Source of the DNA: Candidatus Nanopelagicales bacterium
GTDB taxonomy: Bacteria > Actinomycetota > Actinomycetes > Nanopelagicales > Nanopelagicaceae
Reading direction: 5' to 3'
Length of the DNA stretch: 64,000 nt
Assembly: GCA_030834095.1 (NCBI GenBank)
Contig: JAURGA010000005.1
Coordinates: 1-64,000 of the forward strand
Both the position numbers and the translations under genes were made by a program. Shown in pieces: positions 46,255 through 55,972 of this stretch. The notes under the pieces are model-generated. The model saw only the letters and a list, made by a program, of their open reading frames with translations. It searched no databases and was not told the DNA's origin. Position 1 is the stretch's first letter; every line of letters begins with the position of its first letter.

Positions 46255-47423
46255 TGCTCAACCGGATTTCACAAATAGGTCACTCATTAAAACTTCCTGG
46301 GCTATCTTTCTTAATGGCATTTACAATTACCGGGATCATTATTGCGCTATCGGACTCAAAAGTCATGGGGAAAATTGGATCACCAATAGAATTCTTAAAG
46401 AGTGCAGGCTCAAGTGTGGGCAATGCTTATCTCGCACTATTCCAAGGTTCAATTTACGATACCCGATTGGCAGAAAGTGGTTTCTTTGAAGGCTTCTATC
46501 CTTTCTTTGAAACTCTAGTCACTGCAACACCATTAATTTTGACAGGACTATCTGTTGCATTAGCGTTCAAATCGGGACTGTTTAATATCGGCGCACAAGG
46601 ACAATTTATTTTTGGCGCAATAGGCGCTTCTTATGTAGGCTTCCGCTTTGATCTGCCGGTAGGAATTCATATTTTAGCCGCGGTGATTGCCGGAATGTTT
46701 CTTGCAGCAATCTGGGGTGGAATCGTTGGTTTCTTGAAGGCAAAGACTGGCGCCCATGAAGTTATTTTAACAATCATGATGAATTACATCGCGGCTTATT
46801 TCATTTTATGGATATTGAAAACACCCACTTTCTTGCGGAAAGGGCGTCTTGACCCGCTTGCACCTGAAGTAAAAGAAAGTGCAAGGTTGCCGCTCTTAGC
46901 GGGATCAGAATTTCGGATACATGCCGGTATTTTTATCGCATTAGCTGCGGCCCTCTTTGTTTGGTGGTTGTTAACAAAGACAACTATTGGTTATAAATTT
47001 CGCGCAGTAGGTGCAAATAGCAAAGCTGCTCGAACTGCAGGAATATCAGTTCCCTTTGTAATCACTGCCACCATGATGATTTGTGGTGCACTTGCAGGTC
47101 TTGGTGGTGCAGTCCATGTTCTGGGTAGCGAATATGCGCTCAACGCAGGTATCGCTGGTTCACTTGGCTTCGATGCAATAACAGTTGCTCTACTGGGCAG
47201 GGCACAACCTCTCGGAACAGTTTTTGCAGCACTCTTATTTGGTGCACTTCATACTGGTGGTCGAATGATGCAATCAAATACCGGTGTTCCACTAGACATT
47301 GTGGTTGTTACTCAAGGATTAATTGTTCTATTTATCGCTGCGCCAGTATTTGTCCGCTACATATTTAGATTAAAGAAATTGAATGTGGCATCAGCCCTCA
47401 CATCAAAGGGATGGAATGGGTAA
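46254..47423 (+). CDS. Nucleoside ABC importer permease, first subunit
   Basis: A 389-residue BPD_transp_2 permease with about ten helices. ALAFKSGLFNIGAQGQFIFGA is shortened here to its core FNIGAQGQ, the family signature. The RAVGANSKAARTAGI segment is the likely ATPase contact. Its ATG overlaps the ATPase stop by one base (TAATG). It forms a heterodimer with the next gene product. Confidence 0.9.
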   Translation: MLNRISQIGHSLKLPGLSFLMAFTITGIIIALSDSKVMGKIGSPIEFLKSAGSSVGNAYLALFQGSIYDTRLAESGFFEGFYPFFETLVTATPLILTGLSVALAFKSGLFNIGAQGQFIFGAIGASYVGFRFDLPVGIHILAAVIAGMFLAAIWGGIVGFLKAKTGAHEVILTIMMNYIAAYFILWILKTPTFLRKGRLDPLAPEVKESARLPLLAGSEFRIHAGIFIALAAALFVWWLLTKTTIGYKFRAVGANSKAARTAGISVPFVITATMMICGALAGLGGAVHVLGSEYALNAGIAGSLGFDAITVALLGRAQPLGTVFAALLFGALHTGGRMMQSNTGVPLDIVVVTQGLIVLFIAAPVFVRYIFRLKKLNVASALTSKGWNG

Positions 47424-48682
47424 TGAAGATTCGTTCAAATGTAGAGAAGCGAAGACTTCAAGGGATTGCAATAATTACAGCTCTTTCCTCGCTCTCGTTC
47501 CTGTATTTTGGAATTCTAAAGCCTGGTAAAGAAGCAACAACTTTTGGCTTTGTATTGAACGATGAGTGGGTAATCATTAAAGATTGGGTGATTTCATCAC
47601 AGACTGGTGCCCGAATTTTCTCAATAACCTCACTACTGGCTAGCGCAATCGCAGTATTAGCACTTAAAAAGGGTCGGTCGATATCGGTCCCAGTTGCGGT
47701 CGCAAGTTTTGGAATTCTTATGTCCTTCCTTACGTGGATCGCATCTGGAAAATTTATTCCTTTCACTGGACTGTTGCAAGGCGGATTGCTGCTTTCAATC
47801 CCATTGATTTTTGGTGCTATGTCAGGTTTAGTTTGCGAGCGATCAGGAGTGATTAACATCGCGATTGAAGGCCAACTCTTGGCCAGTGCTTTTGTTTCTG
47901 CCGTAGTTGCAAGCCTTACTGATCTTGCTTGGTGGGGCTTGCTGGCAGCTCCTTTTGCAGGGGCGGCGATTTCTTATCTGCTGGCAACTTTCGCTATCAA
48001 GTTTTCAGTCGATCAAGTTATTCTTGGTTTCGTAATTAATGTTTTAGTTATTGGGTTAACTGACTATTTATATAAGAAGCTCTTAATTCCACAACAAAAT
48101 ACCTGGAATTCACCGCCACTTCTTGAAGTAGTTCCAATTCCGATACTCTCTAAGATTCCAGTGGTCGGGCCAATTCTTTTTACACATACAATTGTTGTCT
48201 ATCTAATGGTTGCGATTGTTTCAATGGTTACCTTTGGACTCCACAAAACTAAGTGGGGGTTGCGCACAAGAGCGGTTGGCGAACACCCAACTGCAGCAGA
48301 TACCGTTGGAATTGACGTCAATAAACTGCGTTTCAGAAATGTTATTTTTTCTGGAATGATTGCAGGAGTTGGCGGTGCTTTTTATACGGTTGGCTCAGTT
48401 GGTGCTTTTGGTAAAGAGATGACAGCAGGTGCCGGTTTTATTGCACTTGCCGCTCTAATTTTTGGCAAATGGAGTCCAATAGGCGCTCTCTTTGCGGCGC
48501 TCTTATTTGGTTTCGCAACTAACTTACAGAGCACACTCTCAATTATTGGAGTAGCTATCCCATCAGAATTTATGTTAATGGTTCCTTACATCGCAACAAT
48601 TATTGCGGTGACTGGGTTGGTTGGCAGAGTAAGAGCACCTGCGGCTGATGGCATTCCATATATCCGCGGTGGCGCTCACTAA
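47423..48682 (+). CDS. Nucleoside ABC importer permease, second subunit
   Basis: A second BPD_transp_2 permease of about 419 residues. I prefer ATG 47423, which overlaps the preceding stop as TAATG in the same way as its neighbour; an ATG four codons earlier is possible. Motifs are ERSGVINIAIEGQLL and RAVGEHPTAADTVGI. The N-terminal ~110 residues hold extra helices. It is followed by cdd after 2 nt. Confidence 0.9.
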   Translation: MKIRSNVEKRRLQGIAIITALSSLSFLYFGILKPGKEATTFGFVLNDEWVIIKDWVISSQTGARIFSITSLLASAIAVLALKKGRSISVPVAVASFGILMSFLTWIASGKFIPFTGLLQGGLLLSIPLIFGAMSGLVCERSGVINIAIEGQLLASAFVSAVVASLTDLAWWGLLAAPFAGAAISYLLATFAIKFSVDQVILGFVINVLVIGLTDYLYKKLLIPQQNTWNSPPLLEVVPIPILSKIPVVGPILFTHTIVVYLMVAIVSMVTFGLHKTKWGLRTRAVGEHPTAADTVGIDVNKLRFRNVIFSGMIAGVGGAFYTVGSVGAFGKEMTAGAGFIALAALIFGKWSPIGALFAALLFGFATNLQSTLSIIGVAIPSEFMLMVPYIATIIAVTGLVGRVRAPAADGIPYIRGGAH

Positions 48683-48684
48683 TT

Positions 48685-49074
48685 ATGGAAATTGACTGGG
48701 AACTACTTCACGGCGAAGCTAAATCAATCATGAAGAAGGCTTATGCGCCTTATTCAAAGTTTCCAGTTGGCGTTGCTGCACTGGTAGACGATGGCCGAAT
48801 TGTTTCTGGATGCAATGTTGAGAATGCTAGTTACGGCCTTGGGCTCTGCGCCGAATGTGGTCTAGTTTCGAATTTGATCTCTACCGGTGGCGGACGTTTA
48901 ATCGCTGCAGTTTGTGTCGGCGCAGATGGAAATTTTCTTTCACCGTGTGGTCGCTGTCGTCAATTGTTATTTGAACATGGCGGAAATGAGATGCTATTGA
49001 TGACACCAGATGGTCCATCGCCAATGTCAGTGGTATTGCCTTGGGCTTTTGGTCCGGATGATTTAGAAAAATGA
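48685..49074 (+). CDS. cdd: Cytidine deaminase
   Basis: Cdd turns cytidine and deoxycytidine into uridine and deoxyuridine. The 129-residue length fits the tetrameric class. The catalytic glutamate and zinc ligands are CAECG (Cys55, Glu57) and PCGRC (Cys88, Cys91). It is translated right after the permeases and overlaps deoA by 4 nt (ATGA), so imported nucleosides meet their first enzyme from the same mRNA. Confidence 0.96.
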   Translation: MEIDWELLHGEAKSIMKKAYAPYSKFPVGVAALVDDGRIVSGCNVENASYGLGLCAECGLVSNLISTGGGRLIAAVCVGADGNFLSPCGRCRQLLFEHGGNEMLLMTPDGPSPMSVVLPWAFGPDDLEK

Positions 49075-50366
49075 GCGAGGTCTTTGACGCGGTCGAAATA
49101 ATTGGCGCAAAACGCGACAACAATGAGTTAAGTGATCCGCAGATTGATTGGGTAATTGACGCCTATACAAAGGGCGTTGTGGTGGATGAACAAATGTCTG
49201 CGCTTCTAATGGCGATTTTGTTAAACGGTATGAACTCTCGTGAAATTTCTCGCTGGACTGATGCGATGATTAACAGCGGCGAACGTATGGAATGGTCGAT
49301 GCTTGATCGTAAGACTGTTGATAAGCATTCGACCGGAGGAGTCGGAGATAAAATTACTTTGCCCCTTGCACCATTAGTTGCAGCTTGCGGGGGAGCAGTC
49401 CCACAACTTTCTGGTCGCGGACTTGGCCACACTGGTGGAACGTTAGACAAATTGGAATCCATACCCGGTTGGCGAGCTTCACTAACCAATACTGAGATGC
49501 TACGAGTTATTGAAAGTTGTGGCGCAGTTATCTGCGCAGCGGGTGCGGGCCTAGCACCAGCCGATAAAAAACTTTATGCGCTGCGAGATGTGACCGGAAC
49601 AGTTCAAGCAATTCCTCTAATTGCATCAAGCATCATGAGTAAGAAAATTGCCGAAGGAACTAGCGCATTGGTTCTCGATGTTAAAACAGGTTCTGGTGCT
49701 TTTATGTCAGACCCAAAGAAGGCTAGTCAACTTGCCACAGTTATGGTTGATTTAGGAACCCGGGCTGGAGTAAAGACTCGAGCACTTGTTACTGCGATGG
49801 ATGTTCCCCTTGGTTTAACTGCAGGAAATGCACTGGAAGTGCGAGAGAGCGTTGAAGTTTTAGCAGGCGGAGGACCTTCCGACGTTATTGAGCTGACTCT
49901 AGTTTTGGCTCGCGAAATGTTAGATGCGGCGGGAATCAAACAGCTTATGGATCCAGCTGATGCTTTGAACAATGGCGCCGCGATGGATAGTTGGAAGAAA
50001 ATGATTCGCGCACAAGGCGGAGATCCTGAAGCGAAACTTCCGGTGGCAAAAGAGAATGTAAAGATTCTTGCTGACAAAGATGGAACGCTTTCATCAATGG
50101 ATGCAATGAGTGTTGGAATAGCAGCTTGGCGCTTAGGAGCTGGTCGATCCAAACAAGGTGAGCAGGTTTCGTTTGGTGCCGGAATCGAAATACATGCAAA
50201 ACCAGGTGCACAGGTTAAGAAGGGCGATCTGATTTACACGCTACATACTGATGAATCTGCACGATTCGAACGAGCACAGAGCGCGCTGCAAAATTCATTT
50301 GTTATTAGCCAAGATGGTTCGGTAGCACCTCGATTGCCTCTTATACTTGAGAAAATTGAGGGATGA
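49071..50366 (+). CDS. deoA: Thymidine/pyrimidine-nucleoside phosphorylase
   Basis: DeoA splits thymidine and deoxyuridine with phosphate into base and deoxyribose-1-phosphate. The phosphate loop is KHSTGGVGDK (85-94), followed by the SGRGLGHTGGTLDKLE signature. The 431-residue, three-domain length is normal. It follows cdd, whose product it uses, and precedes add. Confidence 0.95.
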   Translation: MSEVFDAVEIIGAKRDNNELSDPQIDWVIDAYTKGVVVDEQMSALLMAILLNGMNSREISRWTDAMINSGERMEWSMLDRKTVDKHSTGGVGDKITLPLAPLVAACGGAVPQLSGRGLGHTGGTLDKLESIPGWRASLTNTEMLRVIESCGAVICAAGAGLAPADKKLYALRDVTGTVQAIPLIASSIMSKKIAEGTSALVLDVKTGSGAFMSDPKKASQLATVMVDLGTRAGVKTRALVTAMDVPLGLTAGNALEVRESVEVLAGGGPSDVIELTLVLAREMLDAAGIKQLMDPADALNNGAAMDSWKKMIRAQGGDPEAKLPVAKENVKILADKDGTLSSMDAMSVGIAAWRLGAGRSKQGEQVSFGAGIEIHAKPGAQVKKGDLIYTLHTDESARFERAQSALQNSFVISQDGSVAPRLPLILEKIEG

Positions 50367-50367
50367 G

Positions 50368-51459
50368 ATGACGCTTACAAAGATTCCAACGGCAGAGCAG
50401 ATTATGCGGTTACCAAAGGCGCTGATTCATGATCATTTAGATGGTGGTCTTCGGCCGCAGACAATTATTGATTTAGCAGCAGAGATTGATTACAGACTGC
50501 CAAAGGACAACGCGGAGGATCTTGCTGATTGGTATTTCGATTCTTGCAATTCTGGATCTCTAGAGCTTTATCTCGAAACCTTCGAGCACGTTATAGCCGT
50601 GATGCAGACCCGTGAAGCAATCATTCGAGTCGCCAGCGAATGTGCATTGGATCTAGCTCGCGACGGTGTTGTTTATGCAGAAGTGCGTGGTGCACCAGAA
50701 CTTTTCACTCGTCAAGGTTTAACACTGGATGAAGTTATCGAGGCAACTATTGAGGGCTATCGCCAAGGCGAGAAAGCTGCAGCAGCCGAAGGATTCAAAA
50801 TTCGGGTTGAATCTTTGTTATGCGCCCTTCGCCAGAATTCGATTGCCCAAGAAATTGCCGAAAAGGTAGTCAAGTATCGCGATCTTGGTGTTGTCGGCTT
50901 TGATATTGCTGGACCCGAAGATGGTTTTCCGCCAACGAATCAATTAGAAACTTTTAATTATCTTCGTCAAGAGAACGCACACTTCACTATTCATGCTGGC
51001 GAAGCCTACGGATTGCCTTCGATTTGGCAGGCGATTCAAATGTGTGGGGCCGAAAGATTAGGACACGGCGTTCGGATAGTTGATGACATAGATTTTTCTG
51101 CCAACATACCAAAACTCGGAAGACTGTCTGCCTATATTAGGGATCGCCGTATTCCGCTAGAGCTATGCCCTACATCCAATTTACAGACTGGCGCTGCTAA
51201 GTCGATTGCAACTCATCCAATCGGCGCCCTTGCAAAGTTAAGATTCCGAGTGACAATCAACACCGATAACAGATTAATGAGCCGCACTTCAATGACTAAT
51301 GAGATGGTTGAAGTTGTTCAGGCTTTTGATTGGACCTTTCAAGACTTGCAACGTGTGACTATAAATGCGTTAAAGAGCTCATTTATTCCCTTTGAGGAAC
51401 GTCTGGCAATTATCGAGGAAGTTGTAAAACCGGGATATTTAGCCATAGCTAGCGAATAA
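50368..51459 (+). CDS. add: Adenosine deaminase
   Basis: Add converts adenosine and deoxyadenosine to inosine and deoxyinosine. The ATG at 50368 has GAGGGATGAG just upstream; a TTG at 50347 is inside deoA. With this start it has 363 residues and zinc site His21, His23 (HDHLDGG), His209 and Glu212 (IHAGE), His233 (LGHGVRI) and Asp300 (TINTDN). Its 3' end overlaps the convergent mutase gene by 21 bp. The product feeds the purine nucleoside phosphorylase. Confidence 0.95.
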   Translation: MTLTKIPTAEQIMRLPKALIHDHLDGGLRPQTIIDLAAEIDYRLPKDNAEDLADWYFDSCNSGSLELYLETFEHVIAVMQTREAIIRVASECALDLARDGVVYAEVRGAPELFTRQGLTLDEVIEATIEGYRQGEKAAAAEGFKIRVESLLCALRQNSIAQEIAEKVVKYRDLGVVGFDIAGPEDGFPPTNQLETFNYLRQENAHFTIHAGEAYGLPSIWQAIQMCGAERLGHGVRIVDDIDFSANIPKLGRLSAYIRDRRIPLELCPTSNLQTGAAKSIATHPIGALAKLRFRVTINTDNRLMSRTSMTNEMVEVVQAFDWTFQDLQRVTINALKSSFIPFEERLAIIEEVVKPGYLAIASE

Positions 51460-53055
51460 TTTCTTAAAGTCTTCTTTGATTTTTTCGACCAATTCATCAG
51501 CAGATTTAACTTCACCGATGACTTCGATATAAGTCTTTAGCTTTGGCTCAGTTCCGCTCGGTCTGATGATGATTCTCGCGTTGTCACCACATTTAATTCG
51601 CAGGCCAACAGTTGGGGCCGAACTCTTACTTAAGTCCTCAAAACTTTCTACATCAAGGCCGGCTATTTGTTGAGGGGGATTCGCAATAAGTGCTGCGATG
51701 ATTCTGGAGATCTCTGAAATTTCTTCAAACCTAATCGAAAGTTGTTCGGTGCGGTGATAGCCAATCTCGCTCCAGATTTCATCAAGGTAGGCAAGCAAGC
51801 TTGAACCTCGAATAATAAGTTCAGAGTTAATCTGTGCGATTTTCAAGGCGGCAGAAATTCCATCCTTATCATTTACCCTCGAAGGATTGACGCAGTATCC
51901 AATCGCTTCTTCATAGCCAAAAGCTAGATTCTTGATTTTGGACAAATACTTGAAGCCAGTTAACGTTTCTTGAAAATTAGCGCCACAGTTTTTAGCAATT
52001 TTCGCCAGAGCACTTGAAGAAACAATAGTTGTAGCAAAGGTTCTGCCAGCAACGCTTTCGCTCTTTGAAATGTAATGGCCAAGGATGATTCCGAGTTCAT
52101 CTCCTCGCAGGGTCCTCCAGTTTCCAGTTGAATCTTTTGCTGCTACTGCGCAACGATCTGCATCGGGGTCATTAGCAATAACCAAATCCCCATTCTGCGA
52201 AATTGCCAATTTCATTGTCAAATCCATTGCACCAGGTTCTTCTGGATTGGGGAATGCAACTGTCGGAAAATCTGGATCTGGCTCGCATTGCTGTTCGACC
52301 AAGATTGGTTTTGAGAAGTTCGCTGCTTGAAATACCGATAGCAAAGTTTGTGCACCAACACCGTGCATGGCGGTATAAACGATCCTCTGAGGGGTAGCTT
52401 CGAGAGAGCCACTGACACAGCTTGAAACATAACTATTGATTATTTCTTCGCCGACTATCTTCCAGTTCGATCCACGTGGACTTGGAAGCGCAACCTCGCT
52501 AATCAACTTGGAAATTTCTTTATCGATTGGGGCGATTATCTGACTGCCTCGATAGTCGACGCCATCGATGTTTCCACCGAGATAAACCTTGTATCCGTTA
52601 TCAATTGCTGGGTTGTGGCTTGCAGTCACCATGATTCCGCAATCCATTTTCATTTCATTTACTGCAAAAGCTAATACCGGTGTTGGAAGTTCACGGGGGA
52701 GTAAGTAAACATCTAGGCCCGCACCCGACAGAATCTCGGTGCTTTCTTGCATAAATTCTGCTGAACCATGTCTTGCATCTCGGCCAATAACAACTTTAGA
52801 CAAACCTCTAGAAATCAAAAATGCAGCGATTCCGGCAGCGGTGCGTCCAACGACTGCGCGGTTCATTCCTGATGGGCCTGGTCGAACTGGTCCACGTAAT
52901 CCTGCAGTGCCAAACTCTAGAAAACCATTAAATGATTTGCGAAGTTCAGTCTCGTTATTTTCAGAGAGCCATTTAGTGAGAAGAGAAGCAGTATCTGAAT
53001 CTGGATCCTTTGCAATCCAATCTAAAACCTCTAGCCGGAACTGCTCTTCAATCAC
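51439..53055 (-). CDS. Phosphohexomutase/phosphopentomutase (alpha-D-phosphohexomutase family)
   Basis: A 538-residue mutase with phosphoserine loop TASHNP (Ser146), metal loop DPDADR (295-300), sugar loop GYEEAIGY and phosphate-binding RPSGTEPKLK near the C-terminus. In M. tuberculosis the homolog pmmB lies beside the phosphorylase deoD. In this salvage cluster the likely role is to turn (deoxy)ribose-1-phosphate into the 5-phosphate, but glucose or mannose phosphates are possible substrates. It overlaps the phosphorylase gene by 4 nt (GTGA). Confidence 0.88.
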   Translation of the reverse strand: MIEEQFRLEVLDWIAKDPDSDTASLLTKWLSENNETELRKSFNGFLEFGTAGLRGPVRPGPSGMNRAVVGRTAAGIAAFLISRGLSKVVIGRDARHGSAEFMQESTEILSGAGLDVYLLPRELPTPVLAFAVNEMKMDCGIMVTASHNPAIDNGYKVYLGGNIDGVDYRGSQIIAPIDKEISKLISEVALPSPRGSNWKIVGEEIINSYVSSCVSGSLEATPQRIVYTAMHGVGAQTLLSVFQAANFSKPILVEQQCEPDPDFPTVAFPNPEEPGAMDLTMKLAISQNGDLVIANDPDADRCAVAAKDSTGNWRTLRGDELGIILGHYISKSESVAGRTFATTIVSSSALAKIAKNCGANFQETLTGFKYLSKIKNLAFGYEEAIGYCVNPSRVNDKDGISAALKIAQINSELIIRGSSLLAYLDEIWSEIGYHRTEQLSIRFEEISEISRIIAALIANPPQQIAGLDVESFEDLSKSSAPTVGLRIKCGDNARIIIRPSGTEPKLKTYIEVIGEVKSADELVEKIKEDFKKLFASYG

Positions 53056-53870
53056 AGTTGTTTTAGAACCTTCGCAAGCAATTCACCCATTCGCCCAGCA
53101 GCTGCTTGCCCAGCTTCCATAACTTCAGTGTGGCTCAATTTTTCTCCGGTGACGCCGGCAGCAGCATTTGTAACAAGTGAAATTCCCAAAACTTCAGCGC
53201 CTAGCGCATGTGCTGCTATCGCTTCAGGGACTGTAGACATTCCAACTAAGTCTGCGCCAACTGTTCGCAACATATTTATCTCTGCTGGTGTCTCATAGGC
53301 TGGCCCGCGCCAATGAACATAAACACCTTCAGCTAGCGATGGATCTTCACTCTTCACAAGTTGGCGAATTCGCTTGCTATACAAGTCAGTTAAATCTACG
53401 AAGTCAGCACCAATCAGTGGGCTCGTTGCGGTCATCGAAATATGGTCCCGAATCAGAACAGGCTGTCCGACTTTGTAATCCCGATTTATTCCACCACAGG
53501 CATTGGTTAACACAACTACTTTGCAACCAGCTTTTACCGCTGTGCGCGCCCCATGAACAACAGGTTCTAGACCTTTACCCTCGTATAAGTGGGTCCGACC
53601 AAGAAAGACGAGTGCTTGGATTTTTCCATTTGCGCCATCGATTTCATAAGAGCGAATCAATCCACCGTGGCCGACAACTGTCGGAGCTGGAAATCCCGGA
53701 ACATCGGTTACTGCAAATTCGTGAGTCGGTTTTCCGAGTGCATCAGTCGCAGGCATCCACCCGGATCCCATTACAAGTGCAACATCGTGCTTTGGTTTTC
53801 CGGTTATCTCAGCAATCTTTGCTGCCGCCAGAACTGCAGTGCCTAATGGATCGGAATATAAATCGCTCAT
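53052..53870 (-). CDS. Purine nucleoside phosphorylase, trimeric class
   Basis: This 272-residue enzyme splits inosine and guanosine into base and ribose-1-phosphate. Phosphate and substrate residues are visible: MGSGW (Ser36), VGHGG (His68), FLGRTHLYEG (Arg92, His94, Tyr96) and LTNACGGIN. A later VGMSTVPEAIAA motif is typical of the PNP/MTAP trimeric class. It lies between tdk and the mutase gene that would use its sugar product. Confidence 0.93.
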   Translation of the reverse strand: MSDLYSDPLGTAVLAAAKIAEITGKPKHDVALVMGSGWMPATDALGKPTHEFAVTDVPGFPAPTVVGHGGLIRSYEIDGANGKIQALVFLGRTHLYEGKGLEPVVHGARTAVKAGCKVVVLTNACGGINRDYKVGQPVLIRDHISMTATSPLIGADFVDLTDLYSKRIRQLVKSEDPSLAEGVYVHWRGPAYETPAEINMLRTVGADLVGMSTVPEAIAAHALGAEVLGISLVTNAAAGVTGEKLSHTEVMEAGQAAAGRMGELLAKVLKQL

Positions 53871-53879
53871 CAGGCAAAC

Positions 53880-54494
53880 CTACCCGTTTCCGTCGTGATC
53901 TTTAGAGCTCATATTTGCCATGTGGTGCTTTCGACATAAAACTTCGTAGACAACTTCAGCGTCTGGTGAGGTGTCACCTGGAACAAGCTGGTCTCCTTCA
54001 CGAGTCATTCGCCCATTAATGATACGAGCGTTGTGTGTTGCACGATGCCCACACCAACAGAGCGCTTCAACCTGCAATGGATTCACCCGATCTGCTAATT
54101 CAATAAGCCGCATCGAACCTGGGAATAGGGTAGTTCTGAAATCACTAAGGATTCCGAAGGCGAATACATCTACATTCAAAATATCTACGATTCGAGCAAG
54201 TTGATCGATCTGTTCACTTTCATAAAATTGAGCTTCATCAAAAATCAAATAGTCCAAAGCGCCATTCTTCTTCTGATGCTCTTCTACGAAAGCAAAGATA
54301 TCCATCTCGCTACCGACTTCTATAGCTGGGCTTTGAAGCCCCAATCTTGAAGAGATTATTCCGGTGCCGGCGCGATCTCGATTTGTGAAAACCAATCCGT
54401 GACGGCCACGACTTTCATAGTTATGCGCGGTCTGCAGAGCCAATGTGGATTTTCCGCTATCCATCGTGCCGCAGTAATAAATCAGTTGAGCCAT
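53880..54494 (-). CDS. tdk: Thymidine kinase
   Basis: Type II (TK1-like) thymidine kinase, 204 residues. The P-loop is GTMDSGKST (9-17) and the catalytic Glu87 is in FDEAQF. The zinc knuckle is formed by CWCG and a C-terminal LCRKHH pair. It returns thymidine to dTMP and thus competes with DeoA for imported thymidine. It is the first gene of the tdk-PNP-mutase unit. Confidence 0.95.
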   Translation of the reverse strand: MAQLIYYCGTMDSGKSTLALQTAHNYESRGRHGLVFTNRDRAGTGIISSRLGLQSPAIEVGSEMDIFAFVEEHQKKNGALDYLIFDEAQFYESEQIDQLARIVDILNVDVFAFGILSDFRTTLFPGSMRLIELADRVNPLQVEALCWCGHRATHNARIINGRMTREGDQLVPGDTSPDAEVVYEVLCRKHHMANMSSKDHDGNG

Positions 54495-54543
54495 AGCGGC
54501 AGTTTGTCATAACCAGAGCTGAAAGATCAGCGCGGCACGAGTT

Positions 54544-55887
54544 TTATTCGCCAGTGTAATACTTTCCGATTTCGGCCAAGGATTTGTCGAGAATTTCTAG
54601 ACCAAGTCGGGCATCTGCTTCTGAGATATTGCAAGGTGGACATAAATGGATCCGATTGAAATTAGTGAATGGCATCATTCCGTTGGCCTTACACGCAGCG
54701 ACTAGTTCGTTCATCGCGGGACTGGATCCACCATAAGGTGCAAGTGGTTCATGTGTTTTGCGATCGCTAACTAGATCAACACCCCAGAAAACACCAGCGC
54801 CTCGAATATCGCCAATTACCTTATGTTTCTTTGCTAATTCTTGTAGACCAGGACCGAAAATTTTCTCACCAATAAATGTTGCGTTCTCAAGCATTTTCTC
54901 TTCTTTCATAACATCAATTGTTGCAACTGCAGTGGCAGCTGCTAGTGGGTGTCCCATATATGTAAGGCCACCAGGAAATACTTGTGCGTCGAAAGTCTTT
55001 GAAATTTCGTTGCCAATCACAACACCCCCGAGAGGGACATAACCTGAAGTCACGCCTTTCGCGAAGGTGATTAGATCAGGAACAACCTTCGATGATTGGA
55101 ATGCAAACCATTTTCCGGTTCGACCAAAACCAGCCATAACTTCATCTGCAATCCACAGGATCTTGTATTTGTCGCAGAGCGCACGAACGCCTTCGAGGTA
55201 TCCAGTTGGTGGAACAAGAACTCCAGCAGTCCCCGGAACACTTTCTAACAAAATAGCAGCAATTGTGTGTGGACCTTCGAAGATAATTGTTTGCTCTAAA
55301 TGTTGCAGAGCACGTTCACATTCTTCCTCTTGGCTAGACGCCCAGAAAGATGAGCGATAAAGATATGGACCCCAGAAATGCACATGCCCAAATGCAAATT
55401 CATTCGGGAATCTGCGGGGATCGCCAGTTGCATTGATCGCAGCTCCGGTATTGCCATGATAGGAACGGTAAGTTGAAAGCACCTTGTGTTTACGAGTATG
55501 AATGCGAGCCATGCGGATGGCATTCTCAATCGCGTCGGCACCACCGTTAGTAAAGAAGACTTTCGCAAAGTTTGATCCAGCAAGTTCAACGATGCGCTCT
55601 GCAGCTTGGTTTCGGATATCGCTGGCATGTTGTGGTGCAAGCGCAGTCAATGTTGCAGCTTGCTCTTGAATTGCAGCGACAACCTTCGGATGTTGGTGCC
55701 CAATATTTGTGAAAACTAATTGGGAAGAGAAATCTAAATACTCTTTGTCATCATGATCCCAAAATCTAGAACCCGAACTCTTTGCGACGGGGATAGGTGA
55801 AATCGCGCCTTGGGCCGACCAAGAGTGGAAAACAAAATTGTGGTCTGCTGCGCTTACTTCAGCGTTGCTCTTTGAACCTGTGCTCAC
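54544..55887 (-). CDS. Class III omega-aminotransferase
   Basis: A 447-residue PLP aminotransferase. The PLP aspartate is in WIADEVMAGFGRTG, and the Schiff-base lysine is in LITFAKGVTSGYVPLGG. It starts at GTG 55887 with TAGGGG upstream. It is divergent from mmsA, so it may supply malonic or methylmalonic semialdehyde from beta-alanine or 3-aminoisobutyrate, the end products of pyrimidine breakdown (inference from context). Taurine or other omega-amino donors are possible. Confidence 0.85.
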   Translation of the reverse strand: MSTGSKSNAEVSAADHNFVFHSWSAQGAISPIPVAKSSGSRFWDHDDKEYLDFSSQLVFTNIGHQHPKVVAAIQEQAATLTALAPQHASDIRNQAAERIVELAGSNFAKVFFTNGGADAIENAIRMARIHTRKHKVLSTYRSYHGNTGAAINATGDPRRFPNEFAFGHVHFWGPYLYRSSFWASSQEEECERALQHLEQTIIFEGPHTIAAILLESVPGTAGVLVPPTGYLEGVRALCDKYKILWIADEVMAGFGRTGKWFAFQSSKVVPDLITFAKGVTSGYVPLGGVVIGNEISKTFDAQVFPGGLTYMGHPLAAATAVATIDVMKEEKMLENATFIGEKIFGPGLQELAKKHKVIGDIRGAGVFWGVDLVSDRKTHEPLAPYGGSSPAMNELVAACKANGMMPFTNFNRIHLCPPCNISEADARLGLEILDKSLAEIGKYYTGE

Positions 55888-55960
55888 CGATTGCCCCTAG
55901 CATTTGGACGACTTGGACATAACAGCCGTCATTGATTGGCGCCATCATATTCCTCTGCCG

Positions 55961-55966
55961 TAGATT
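55961..55966 (+). promoter_or_regulatory. -10 box of mmsA, leaderless layout
   Basis: TAGATT ends 6 nt before the mmsA ATG. TTGGCG, 19 nt upstream, may be the -35. Confidence 0.45.
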
Positions 55967-55972
55967 AACGCT

